64,000 nucleotides of DNA from Lota lota (Eukaryota; Chordata; Actinopteri; Gadiformes; Lotidae): assembly GCA_026745465.1 (NCBI GenBank), contig JACYXH010000327.1, positions 43,501-107,500 on the forward strand, in the 5' to 3' direction. Position 1 is the first letter of the stretch. Each line of letters opens with the position of its first letter. Below, piece after piece: positions 50,130 through 61,443 of the stretch. The notes under the pieces are model-generated. The model searched no databases. It had not been told where the DNA came from and worked only from the letters and a program-made list of their open reading frames with translations. The position numbers were made by a program, and so were the translations under genes.

Positions 50130-50990
50130 AAGGAAGAAGAAAATATTCCTGCCTAATTATAGAAACATAACCATTACAAATGATTCCATTACAGATACTG
50201 TTGAGATACAGAAAAATGATTAGGGATACAGAAAGATCATTAGAGATACAGAAAGACAGATGGAGAGAAAAACCAAACTGTGAGAGAGACGAGAAAAGAG
50301 AGAGAGAAAGGGATGCACACAATATACAGTGTGAGATAGAGAGTGAAAAATACGGCAAAAAAGAGCGCAGTAGGGAGACGAGAGAGAGTGAAAGAGAGGG
50401 AGTGAAAGAGAAGTGATATGGTGGACCAGTAGAACAGAGCGAGAGAGATATTAACTTTAATTCCCCGTGTGGATGGAAGACACAGGCCCAATGCGGTTGA
50501 CATGGAGACACACATCAAAGACTGTCAGCTTCACTGTAGGAGGGAGGGAGGGAGGGAGAGAGAGGGAGAGGGAGAGAGGGGGGAGGATAGAGCGAGAGAT
50601 ATGAACTTTAATTCCCCGTGTGGATGGAAGACACAGGCCCAATGCGGTTGACATGGAGACACACATCGAAGACTGTCAGCTTCACTGTAGGAGGGAGGGA
50701 GGGAGAGAGAGGGAGAGAGGGGGAGGATAGAGCGAGAGGGAGGGAGAGGGAGAGAGAGGGAGAGGGAGAGAGGGAAGAGGATAGAGCGAGAGAGAGGGAG
50801 AGAGAGGGAGAGGGAGAGAGGGAAGAGTATAGAGCGAGAGAGGCAGGGAGAGGGAGAGAGGGGGGAGGATAGAGTGAGAGAGTGGGATGGAGAGAGAGAG
50901 AAGGTGGGAGAGAGAGAGGGGGCAGAGAGAGGGGAGGAGAGAGAGAGGGAAGGAGGCAGAGGGAGGGAGAGGGAGTAAGATATTATTCAG
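50130..50990. repeat. GA-rich block with two copies of a 90-bp module
   Basis: Mostly gagagaggg. A module with actttaattccccgtgtgga, acacaggcccaatgcggttg, acatggagacacacatc and gctactgtagg-like end occurs at about 50452-50540 and 50602-50690. These are inverted relatives of the modules at 39.47 and 39.81 kb. Confidence 0.85.
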
Positions 50991-51172
50991 AGTTATTTAG
51001 GGTGTGTGTGCACTACTAATCCTATATTGGGCCAGATGTTAGAATACAGCGGTTCGTTCTCCTTGTCAAAGACCTCGTAGAGTTTAGGTTTTGTTTCGTA
51101 ACATTTCATTTAACTCTTTTTTCAGTTGTCATGGGATCGCCCACCTCACTCTTTGATACTTCTGGAATAGTA

Positions 51173-51706
<534 letters not shown>

Positions 51707-52650
51707 TATGGTGGACATGAAGTCATGACTGGCTCATCAGCTACAAACTTGTGCAATCGATCAGTGATTTTAATCCTTCCATGAATCCCATGTTTAAAAT
51801 AGGGGTTTTAGGCAACAAATGTAAATTTTTTATATCTCCCTAATAATGCACCTAATCTACTTAATACAAATTGTACTGAGAAAGTACCTATTCCACTGAA
51901 AATTGACATATTCCACTACATATTGTACTGAGAATGTACCTGTTGCACTGATAATGTATTACACAAATACATATTGTACTGAGAATGTATATATTCCACT
52001 GAATACATATTGTACTGATGATGTACTTATTCCAATGAGAATGACCCATTCAATTTTTTGCAATTTATTGTTGAAATCAGAAAAGTTCACAAACATTTCA
52101 TTATGTTGTCATTCATGATTCAGAAATATAAACTGTTTAAAAAAACTACAGATTATGTTATACAAACTAATCATCCAAACTTGTTCTAAACAACTGCAAC
52201 CGTTTACAATTTTATAGCATTACACTTGAACAATAGAGTGTAATTTAAGAATTTCTAATGGGTTACATTTTATATTAGTAAGGGTTATTTTCTTAACGAA
52301 TTGATCGTTGTTAAAAGACAGCAGATTATACATTATATACATTAATGCAGTTCTCTCAGATCTCACATAGCAGATATTCTCAATCATGAAACATGAGTAC
52401 AAAATAAAAAGTGTACAAACGTTTTATTATGTTGTCATTCATAATTCAGAGGTATAGACTAATAAAAACGTTTTGTTAAAAACAACTGTAAATTTTCAGG
52501 GTTATTTTCTTAATGAATGTATCCTTGTTAAATGACAGCAGTACAAAATTAATGCAGTTCTCTTAGATAAAAAATAGTAGAGATTCCCATGCAGGAAACA
52601 ACATTAGTGGTTTTAATCGTTTGATTATTTTGATTATCAAACAAAAGGTC
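51707..52650. repeat. 3' flank of TRIM E, left arm of a large inverted repeat
   Basis: Reverse complement of 63067-64000: shared landmarks are atggtggacat..agtcatgac, the 36-bp minisatellite remnants (51850-52050), tgcaatttattgttgaaatc, and agcagattatacattatata. It also matches 21.83-22.24 kb beyond TRIM A. The TRIM-D arm runs off the window. Confidence 0.88.
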
Positions 52651-53628
52651 CTAGTCTGTTTGATTGACAGGTGAGATGATCAGGGGGGAAGAGTTTTTAC
52701 CTGCATCACAAATATCTGGGCAGAGGATTGGATAGAGAGGCTCACTAAAGGTGCAGCCAGTAGCAGAGTAGATATGAACCCTGGCTTCCACATCATAGAA
52801 GGAGACCAGACCCTCATCATAATCAACAAACACCCCCACCTTCTTGAGCCCAGCTCTCAGAGGGAGATGGACAGCAGGGTTATCACTAAATATCAACCGA
52901 TCGTTGTCTAAGAAAAGAGTCCAGGAGCCATTCTTAGGGGAAAAACTGATCACATCTTTTCTGTTGATGGACTCTCTGGCCACTCCTAAAAACATTGCAG
53001 TCTTGTCTTTAATATGGACCTCAAAGTAAAATCTCCCTGAGGAGAAGCTCTGCTTTGTGAGAACACATAGATGTCGTGTAAATATCTTAGTGTTGTCTGG
53101 GAGTTTCTTCAACAAACATCCATCATGTACTTGTTTCCCATCCTCAGACAGGATGAGACGGGGATGAGCTGTATCAGGATCCAGAGTCACATCTACTTCA
53201 TACTGCTGGACACTCTTCAGTTCAGCAGCATCACACAGCTTCTTCATCGCCATGTTCAGTGTCTCCTCCAGCTGATCCAGGGATCTCCTCAAGGTCCCTA
53301 CGTATGATGGAGGACAGACCTCCACCGTTGTCCAGTCCCTGGTGGGTGGAGGATTCTTCAGGGATCTGAAGGACTGGAGGAAGAGGACGTGGTCTTCAGT
53401 GTGTGAGAGCTGCTTCACCTCTGAGCTTCTATTGGTCAGATCTCCTATTTCCTGCTCCAGCTCTTTGATGAGGTCTTCAACTTCTTTCTGTGGATTTCAG
53501 TTTATCTTTAACCGTTTCGTTGAACTCATCCTGCCACTTTTCAATGTAGTGCATCAGAGCAGTGAAGACCTGCACACCATCAGCTATCTCTCTGTCTGCG
53601 TCTTTCTTGCTCAATTCTACTGTGTCTT
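52651..53628 (-). pseudogene. TRIM E: 5'-truncated coiled coil plus B30.2
   Basis: An open frame of 255 codons at 53418-52651 holds the coiled-coil end (FLQSFRSLKNPPPTRDW, GTLRRSLDQLEETLN), then PRY (VDVTLDPDTAHPRLILSEDG) and SPRY (SFSSGRFYFEVHIKDK, GVARESINRKDV, GSWTLFLDNDRL, GVFVDYDEGLVSFYDVE, LYPILCPD) in the same exon. Upstream the coiled coil continues to 53628 but in another frame, owing to a 2-base loss near 53485 (acagaaagaag). The RING, B-boxes and promoter are absent; sequence at 53629 switches to the TRIM B promoter, facing away. Therefore a pseudogene, although its B30.2 is intact. Confidence 0.88.
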
Positions 53629-53755
53629 TTCCGGAGTACTCCAAACTCAGACCGGAAGTGTCGTACTGAGGGGGCGGGCCCGAGCCTGGAGCTCTTTATA
53701 AAGAGCCCTCTCTCTTGTTCAGGAAACGGAAGTTTACGGAAATCCAACCGACGAC
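53624..53755 (+). promoter_or_regulatory. TRIM B promoter
   Basis: Order: ccggagtactcc, ETS-like accggaagtg, GC box gggggcgggcc, TATA box tttataaagag at about 53694, and gaaacggaagttt (GAAA-NN-GAA, ISRE-like, overlapping an ETS GGAAGT). The ATG follows about 60 bases after the TATA box. Interferon control is an inference from these sites and from the family. Confidence 0.6.
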
Positions 53756-53846
53756 ATGACGAAGAGACGACGTGGACGCGTTAGCCTCTCCGGAGACGAA
53801 GAACAAGACGTTTTAAAGCAGAGAGCCGGGACAGAAACATTCCAAG
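53756..53846 (+). CDS. TRIM B first coding exon
   Basis: 91 bases, ATG to the donor GTGGGT. It encodes [30 protein letters not shown] plus one base, completed by the next exon as GMASNSSW. The tract RRRGR followed by an acidic run could serve as a nuclear or nucleolar signal, which is speculation. Identical in layout to the first exons of TRIM A and D. Confidence 0.78.
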
Positions 53847-54732
53847 GTGGGTCCAACACATTGAACCTCTAACCCTCATTGTTGCCGTCCTGTCCGTAGG
53901 GCGCCATGTTGTACTGTAGCGTTAGCCCCACACGGGTCTCCTGCGCTCCGTGTGAACACGTGATGTTGATGCTTAGCGAAACCAACCTTCACGTGCTCTA
54001 TTGTGTCGCCTCGTCGGATTCCACCAGCGCGTGCTCGGTGCTCGGCGTCCTGCTTGGAGCGTGGCGCCACACGCGGGGCCGCGCTCTGTGCGCTTTGGTT
54101 GAACCCGACCAGGCGAGGCCAACACGGGACTTTAACAAAGTTAGTTTGGTGTTGAAGCATCACGGCGTTCTTCACGAGGAGGAAGCATGCGTGAGTAGGG
54201 ATGGGTTAACTCCCGAAACCGGGAGTTAACCGGGGCCCCTGGGGGTGGCCCCATGATACTATTACACACCGTAGTATGTAAAGTGTAACCTAAGTATCGA
54301 TGAGCTCCGACGTACCCGGCGCTGCAAGCGGTATTTGAGGAACAAAGGCAATAGATTTACTTCCTGGTGATCGTTCATCCAGAATGATTACCAGGAAAGG
54401 AAAAAAAGCAGATCTTCCTCCAGAAGAACTGTCCAGATAAGGCTTCAGGCCTTTTTGAGGCCCAGCTGCATGCAGACCCCATCCCTTTTGCTCTATGCCA
54501 CTGTCTTTTCTTTTATCTTGTTTATTGATTTCTTTTTGTTTGAATCACATTTCAATTTTCTCAATAGTATAGAGTCTATAATAGTTATATTTTCAAAACT
54601 TGTGTACGGTGTTGCTGTTGAAGAAAGATGTCTTGTTCTTAACTTGTCTTATTCTTAACACATTATTACATGTATACAACATATAACGTATAGTTAAAAC
54701 TGTAATTCAATTTTCATTATTTTTCTTTCTAG

Positions 54733-55449
54733 GAATGGCGTCCAATTCTTCCTGGTCTGAGGATAACTTTTCATGTCCCATCTGTCTGGATGTGTTCAAC
54801 AGCCCAGTCACCACACCATGTGGACACAACTTCTGCAGAACCTGTATTACAAGGTTCTGGGATGGCCAAGTCCAGTACAAATGTCCTGTTTGTAACAAAC
54901 TGTTCCAGACAAGACCTGATTTACAGGTCAATACCTTCATATCAGAGATGGCTGATCAGTTTAGAAGGTCTGTACGAGTCACAGAGCAGCCTTGTGTTGA
55001 ACCAGGAGAAGTTCCGTGTGACGTCTGTACTGGGTCCCAGCTGAAGGCTGTGAAGTCCTGCCTAGTGTGTTTTATCTCTTACTGCCAAACCCACCTGGAT
55101 CCACATCAGAGAGTCGCAGGCCTTAAGAAACATCGGCTGGTCGAGCCTATGGACCTGAAATCCACAGAGAAAGAGGCTGAAGACCTCATCAAAGAGCTGG
55201 AGCAGGAAATAAAAGATCTGACCAATAGAAGCACAGAGGTGGAGCAGCTCTCACGCACTGAAGACCACCTCCACTTCCTCCAGACCTTCAGATCCCTGAA
55301 GAATCCTCCACCCACCAGGGACTGGACAACGGTGGAGGTCCGTCCTCCGTCATACGTAGGGACCTTGAGGAGATCCCTGGATCAGCTTGAGGAGACACTG
55401 AACATGGAGATGAAGAATCTTCCTGTCCTGAAATCAACTCTAATGAAGT
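54733..55449 (+). CDS. TRIM B RING exon, second B-box deleted
   Basis: Acceptor TTTCTAG, ATG at 54735, donor GTAAGTG after 55449; 238 open codons. RING C3HC4 ([17 protein letters not shown], 14-53) and the first B-box-like cluster (CDVC..CLVCFISYC..H) are intact. At KHRLVEPMD the sequence jumps to LKSTEKEAEDLIKELEQE: compared with TRIM C, about 340 bases (a multiple of three) that encode the second B-box and the first half of the coiled coil are gone without loss of frame. The exon ends in phase 1 with the same donor as TRIM C. A RING ligase with a shortened coiled coil might dimerise poorly. If the donor is missed, reading runs to a stop at 55529. Confidence 0.85.
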
Positions 55450-56046
55450 GTAAGTGTCTTATCCGTTTGATTCATCACAACACACACCAACTGTTTAGAT
55501 GGAAAGTCCATCCACACAGCAGTAGGTGAAGTCTGTAAAACAATAGGTATTGTTAGTGTTATTTATTAATTATGATAAATAGTAGTGTGGTTGTTATTAG
55601 ACAAAATCAGTCATGATACAAACTTTAATAAATGTTTTTTTGTGTGTATTGTAAATTGCACTCTAGACTACTGTTTTATTATCATCATTCTTACTAGTCC
55701 TATTTATTATTATGAATGTATTAATTACTATAATTTGTGGTGATATATAATCTTTATTAATTTATTTATTACTATCATATTAGACATAACATATTTATAA
55801 AATGATTATAACGATGCATTTATTTCATATCGGATTTAAACTACTATTAGTGGTGATGGTCTTTATTAGAACTAGGGGGAAAAATCCTGATTTGAAATTG
55901 TATGGGTACTTATGGGTACGTACAGGTGTCTTTTTGAAGGTGTATTACAATGTCTGCATTGGAACCTTTTTAAATGGTAAAGTGTGTATAATAATGGTAA
56001 TTTTTCTAATCATGTCTTTTTTACCCCCCCCCCCCCCCCCCGTCAG
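55450..56046 (+). other. TRIM B intron
   Basis: 597 bases, GTAAGTG to a C homopolymer of about 18 and GTCAG. Colinear with the TRIM C intron. The acceptor tract in C is only six C residues. Confidence 0.8.
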
Positions 56047-56597
56047 ATGCCTGTGAACTCACACTGGACCTAAACACAGCCCACAGACAACTCTCTCTGT
56101 CTGAGGACAACAGAAAGGTGAAGTGGGTTAGAGAGGAGCAGTCTTATCCTGATCACCCAGAGAGATTTTACTCTTGTCCACAGTTGTTGTGTAGAGAGGC
56201 TCTGACTGGCTGCTGTTACTGGGAGGTACAGAGGATAGAACGTGTTGAGATAGGCGTGACATACAGAGGATTCACAAGAAGAGGAAGTTCTGGTGAAAGC
56301 AGGCTTGGAAGGAATCACAATTCCTGGAGTCTTTATTGTCATGATGGTGGTTACACTGCCTGGCACAACGGTATTAGAACAGTCCTGCGTCTCCCTGAGC
56401 CTTCTAAAAGAGTAGGAGTGTATCTGGACAGGCCTAATGGCACTCTGTCCTTCTACAGAGTGTCCCCAGATGTAGGAGGGTCCTCAGACACACTGAAACA
56501 CATCCACACCTTCCAGGCCACCTTCACCCAGGAGGACCTCTATCTTGGGATTGGGATATACAAGGATGGTGCCTCAGTGTCTCTGTGTCGGTTGTAG
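56047..56597 (+). CDS. TRIM B terminal exon: PRY-SPRY (B30.2)
   Basis: 551 bases, acceptor CGTCAG, two bases complete a split Tyr, then 182 residues and a [92 protein letters not shown]. The total TRIM B product is about 452 residues. Same module as the NLR exon at 415-968. The polyA signal AATAAA lies at 56897 in the 3' UTR. Confidence 0.88.
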
Positions 56598-57401
56598 CCA
56601 CACACGTAGACCGACTGACTGAGATTTACATGCAGGTTATAATTCTTGATGAAACGTTTGTTGATGATGACCAGTTATCTGGATGTACATTTGGAATACA
56701 TGCATCTGGACCTATGGATGTACAATGAGAGGAAGTGTCTTTTAAGATCTTTCATAGGGTTAACTGAGCAGGTTCTACAAAGTTAAAATTTGTGATGTTG
56801 ATTGATTGTAAATGTAACTGTTTTTATTCAATAGTTTTGATACTTTCATTGATGCATTAATAGTTTTCTGTAATTTGGTGTAAAGGCGAGATGACAATAA
56901 ATTCTAAACCGAACTGGTATTTCTGTGACTGTTTGATTATTTCCATCCCTGTTGCTCTATGCCACTGTCTTTTCTTTTCTCTTATTTATTTATTTTTGTT
57001 TGTATCACATTTCAATTCTCTCAATAGTATAGAGTCTATAATAGTTATATATTCAAAACCTGTGTACGAAAGATGTCTTGTTCTCAACTTGTCTTCTTCT
57101 AAAAGAAGCGATAAGAGTAGCGTTAAAGTAGCGGCTGGATAAGCAGTATGGATCAGAGTAGTAGTGGCGTTAGAATCTTCCCTGTGTGTGAGTGCAGTTG
57201 GCTCCTTCATTCGCGGTGGTAGCGGTGTGAGAGTCCATAGTGACCAGTGTGTTTATGTTCGGTGCTGTTGTACCGACCTGTTGGCTCAAGAGCTTTGCTT
57301 GAAATAACAACACATTTATGAATATTAACACATTATTACATGTATACAACATATAACGTATAGTTTAAATGGTAATTAAATTTTCATATTTTTTTTTCTA
57401 G
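56598..57401 (+). other. TRIM B 3' UTR fused to a TRIM C intron remnant
   Basis: To about 56942 this matches the 3' UTR of TRIM C (59604-59948), including gacaataaattctaaaccg. From 56943 it matches the first intron of TRIM A, B and D (ccctgttgctctatgccact). The promoter and first exon of TRIM C are thus missing. 57073-57310 shares with TRIM A an intron segment (gcgttaaagtagcggctgg) that B and D lack. Confidence 0.8.
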
Positions 57402-58460
57402 GAATGGCATCCAATTCTTCCTGGTTTGAGGATAACCTTTCATGTCCCATCTGTCTGGATGTGTTCAACAGCCCAGTCACCACACCATGTGGACACAACT
57501 TCTGCAGAACCTGTATAACAACACACTGGGATGGCCAAGTCCAGTATAAATGTCCTGTTTGTAACAAACTGTTCCAGACAAGACCTGACTTACAGGTCAA
57601 TACCTTCGTATCAGAGATGGGTGATCAGTTTAGAAGTTCTGTACGAGTCAAAGAGCAGCCTTGTGTTGAACCAGGAGAAGTTCCCTGTGACGTCTGTACT
57701 GGGACCCAGCTGAAGGCTGTGAAGTCCTGCCTAGTGTGTTTTATCTCTTACTGCCAAACCCACCTGGAGCCTCATCAGAGAGTCGCAGTCCTGAAGAGAC
57801 ATCGGCTGGTCGAGCCTATGGACCGTCTGGAAGACAGGATGTGTAAGAAACACGACCGACTTCTGGAGCTCTTCTGCCAGACTGAGCAGGTGTGTGTGTG
57901 TCTGGTCTGCACAGTGACAGACCACAAGTCCCATCCTGTTGTACCTCTAAAAGAGGAATATGAGGTGAAGACGGCCCAGCTGTGGAAGAAAGTTCAGCAG
58001 ATGATCCAGAAGAGACAACGAAAGATCCAGGAGATCAAAGACACAGTAGATCGCAGCAAAGCAGACGCAGACAGAGAGATAGCTGATGGTGTGCAGGTCC
58101 TCACTGCTCTGAAGCGCTCTATTGAAAAGTGCCAGGATGATCTCAACAAAACGATTAAAGAGAAACTAAAATCCACAGAGAAAGAAGCTGAAGGCCTCAT
58201 CAAAGAGCTGGAGCAGGAAATAAAAAATCTGACCAATATAAGCTCAGAGGTGAAGCAGCTCTCACAGACTGAAGACCACCTCCACTTCCTCCAGACCTTC
58301 AGATCCCTGAAGAATCCTCCACCCACCAGGGACTGGACAACGGTGGAGGTCCGTCCTCCATCATACGTAGGGACCTTGAGGAGATCCCTGGATCAACTGG
58401 AGAAGACACTGAACATGGAGATGAAGAAGCTGCCTGACCTGAGATCAGCTCTAAAGAAGT
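57402..58460 (+). CDS. TRIM C RING, B-box and coiled-coil exon
   Basis: Acceptor TTCTAG, ATG at 57404, donor GTAAGTG after 58460; 352 open codons. RING 14-53, first B-box-like cluster about 97-126, second B-box about 150-182 ([24 protein letters not shown]), coiled coil about 185-300, then the conserved LHFLQTFRSLKNPPPTRDW and RSLDQLEKTLN. It is the only fully open RBCC exon with both B-boxes in the cluster. With the terminal exon the product is about 535 residues, a cytosolic E3 ligase type. The promoter and leader exon seen in TRIM A, B and D are missing; expression would need readthrough or splicing from TRIM B's first exon. Confidence 0.9.
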
Positions 58461-59052
58461 GTAAGTGTCTTATCCGTTTGATTCATCACAACACACACCA
58501 ACTGTTTAGATGGAAAGTCCATCCACACAGCAGTAGGTGAAGTCCGTAAAACAATAGGTATTGTTAGTGTTATTTATTAATTATGATAAATAGTAGTGTG
58601 GTTGTTATTAGACAAAATCAGTCATGATACAAACTTTAATAAATGTTTTTTTTTGTGTGTATTGTAAATTGCACTCTAGACTACTGTTTTATTGTCATCA
58701 TTCTTACTAGTCCTATTTATTATTATGAATGTATTCATTTCTATAATTTGTGGTGATATATAATCTTTATTAATTTAATTATTACTATCATATTATACAT
58801 TACATATTTATAAAATGATTATAACGATGCATTTATTTCATATCAGATTTAAACTACTATTAGAGGTGATGGTCTTTATTAGAACTAGGGGAAAAAATCC
58901 TGATTTGAAATTGTACGTATGTATACTTATGGGTATGTACAGATGTCTTTTTGAAGGTGTATTACAATGTCTGCATTGGAACCTTTTTAAAAGGTAAAGT
59001 GTGTATAATAATGGTAATTATTCTAATTATGTCTTCTTTTTCCCCCCGTCAG

Positions 59053-59603
59053 ATGCCTGTGAAGTCACACTGGACCCAAACACAGCCCACAGACAACTCT
59101 ATCTGTCAGAGGACAACAGAAAGGTGACGTGGGTTAGAGAGGATCAGTCGTATCCTGATCACCCAGAGAGATTTGACTCCTATAGACAGTTGTTGTGTAG
59201 AGAGGCTCTGACTGGCCGCTGTTACTGGGAGGTAGAGAGGAAACACCGTGTTGAGATAGGCGTGACATACAGAGGAATCTCAAGAAGAGGAAGTGCTGGT
59301 GAAAGCAGGCTTGGAAGGAATCACAATTCCTGGATTCTTTATTGTCATGATGGTGGTTACACTGCCTGGCACAACGGTATTAGAACAGTCCCGCTTCTCC
59401 CTGAGCCTTCTAAAAGAGTAGGAGTGTATCTGGACCGGCCTGCTGGCACTCTGTCCTTCTACAGAGTGTCCCCAGATGTAGGAGGGTCCTCAGACACACT
59501 GACACACATCCACACCTTCCAGGCCACCTTCACCCAGGAGGACCTCTATCTTGGGGTTGGGTTATGCACTAAAAGTGCCTCAGTGTCTCTGTGTCGGTTG
59601 TAG
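59053..59603 (+). CDS. TRIM C terminal exon: PRY-SPRY (B30.2)
   Basis: 551 bases, acceptor CGTCAG after a short C-run, 182 residues and [89 protein letters not shown]. Close to TRIM B's, with differences concentrated at VERKHRVE and LCTKSA, the variable-loop positions expected to contact ligand. AATAAA in the 3' UTR at about 59903. Confidence 0.9.
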
Positions 59604-60374
59604 CCACACACATAGACCGACTGACTGTATGAGATTTACATGCAGGTTATAATTCATGATGGAACGTTTGTTGATGATGACTAGTTATCTGGATGTACAT
59701 TTGGAATACATGCATCTGGACCTATGGATGTACAATGAGAGGAAGTGTCTTTTAAGATCTTCAATTGGGTTAACTGAGCTGGTTCTACAAAATTTAAAAT
59801 TAGTCTGATTGATTGTAAATGTAACTCTTTTTATTCAATAGTTGTGATACTTTCATAAAGGTTGATACTTTTCTGTAATTTGGTGTAAAGGCGAGACGAC
59901 AATAAATTCTAAACCGAACTGGTATTTCTGTGACTGTTTGATTATTTCATTAATTTCAAAAGGGTATTTTGTTTTCACAGTTAAGTGTTGGTTAATGCTT
60001 ATTATTTCTGTTTTGTACTCGCTATTTTAACCATTGTAAATGTAGTGGGCCTACTTATTTATTCACATAATATATAGACAGCAAGCGAGACAAAGCCAAA
60101 AAAAATTGAAATGTGTTGGGATGACTTCAACATCTAATGTGTTACATCCCAGCTCGCTAGAGAAAGGGGAGGCAACATAAAACCAGGTCTTTTTGGCAAT
60201 GTTATTTATTAACAAGGAACTTTGATAACCAACCACAAACAAATAGAGGAGGCGAACTACAAAGGGGAAAAAGGTGCCATGTGGATGCTGTTCAGATCAA
60301 AGAAACAAATCTAACTAAAGGAGGACTCCAAAATACACAGTTGAAACAGCAGCCCTGCTCCTAGTGCCGCTTCT
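59604..60374 (+). other. TRIM C 3' UTR and TRIM C-D spacer
   Basis: UTR homologous to TRIM B to about 59948, then about 420 bases of unique sequence with no feature. Confidence 0.6.
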
Positions 60375-60490
60375 CCAAACTCGAACCGGAAGTACCGAGG
60401 GGGCGGGCCCGAGCCTGGAGCTCTGTATAAAGAGCCTTCTCTTGTTCAGGAAACGGAAGTTTACGGAAATCCAACCGACGAAGGAACGAC
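60375..60490 (+). promoter_or_regulatory. TRIM D promoter
   Basis: Same order as TRIM B: accggaagtacc, GC box gggggcgggcc, TATA box gtataaagagcc, gaaacggaagttt, then the ATG at 60491. Confidence 0.6.
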
Positions 60491-60581
60491 ATGACGAAGA
60501 GACGACGTGGACGCGTTAGCCTCTCCGGCGACGAAGAACAAGACGTTTTAAAGCAGAGAGCCGGGACAGAAACATTCCAAG
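60491..60581 (+). CDS. TRIM D first coding exon
   Basis: 91 bases, ATG to donor GTGGGT, the same translated leader as TRIM B. Intron 1 (60582-61443) is CpG-rich at its start. Confidence 0.75.
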
Positions 60582-61443
60582 GTGGGTCCAACATATTGAA
60601 CCTCTAATCCTCATTGTTGCCGTCCTTTCCGCAGGGCGCCATGTTGTACTGTAGCGTTAGCCCCACACGGGTCTCCTGCGCTCCGTGTGAACACGTGATG
60701 TTGATGCTTAGCGAAACCAACCTTCACGTGCTCTATTGTGTCGCCTCGTCGGATTCCACCAGCGCGTGCTCGGTGCTCGGCGTCCTGTTTGGAGCGTGGC
60801 GCCACACGCGGGGCCGCGCTCTGTACGCTTTGGTTGAACCCGACCAGGCGAGGCCAACACGGGACTTTAACAAAGTTAGTTTGGTGTTAAAGCATCAGAG
60901 CATTCTTCACGAGGAGGACGCAGGCGTGAGTAGGGATGGCTCCCGAAACCGGGTATTAACCGGGGCCCCTGGGGGTGCCCCCTTGATACTATTACACACC
61001 GTAGTATGTAAAGTGTAATCTAATCTAAGTATCGATTAGCTACGACGTACCCGGCGCTGCAAGCGGTATTTGAGGAACAAAGGACATAGATTTACTTCTT
61101 GGTGATCGTTCATCCAGGAAAAAAAGCAGATCTTCCTTCAGAAGAACTGTTCAGATAAGGCTTCAGGCCTTTTTGAGGCCCAGCTGCATGCAGACCCCGT
61201 CCCTGTTGCTCTATGCCACTGTCTTTTCTTTTCTCTTGTTTATTGATTTCTTTTTGTTTGTATCACATTTCAATTCTCTCTATATTATAGAGTCTATAAT
61301 AGTTATATATTCAAAACCTGTGTACGGTGTTGCTGGTGAAGAAAGATGTCTTGTTCTTAACTTGTCTTATTCTTAACACATTATTACATGTATATAACGT
61401 ATAGTTAAAACGGTAATTTAATTTTCATAATTTTTATTTCTAG

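Noticed and set aside
53906-54229. 107-codon frame ([13 protein letters not shown]..) in TRIM B intron 1, with relatives in TRIM A and D
   Set aside because: Similar DNA in all copies, but frames differ by indels and the region is a CpG-rich promoter-proximal intron; no domain. An alternative exon is not excluded.
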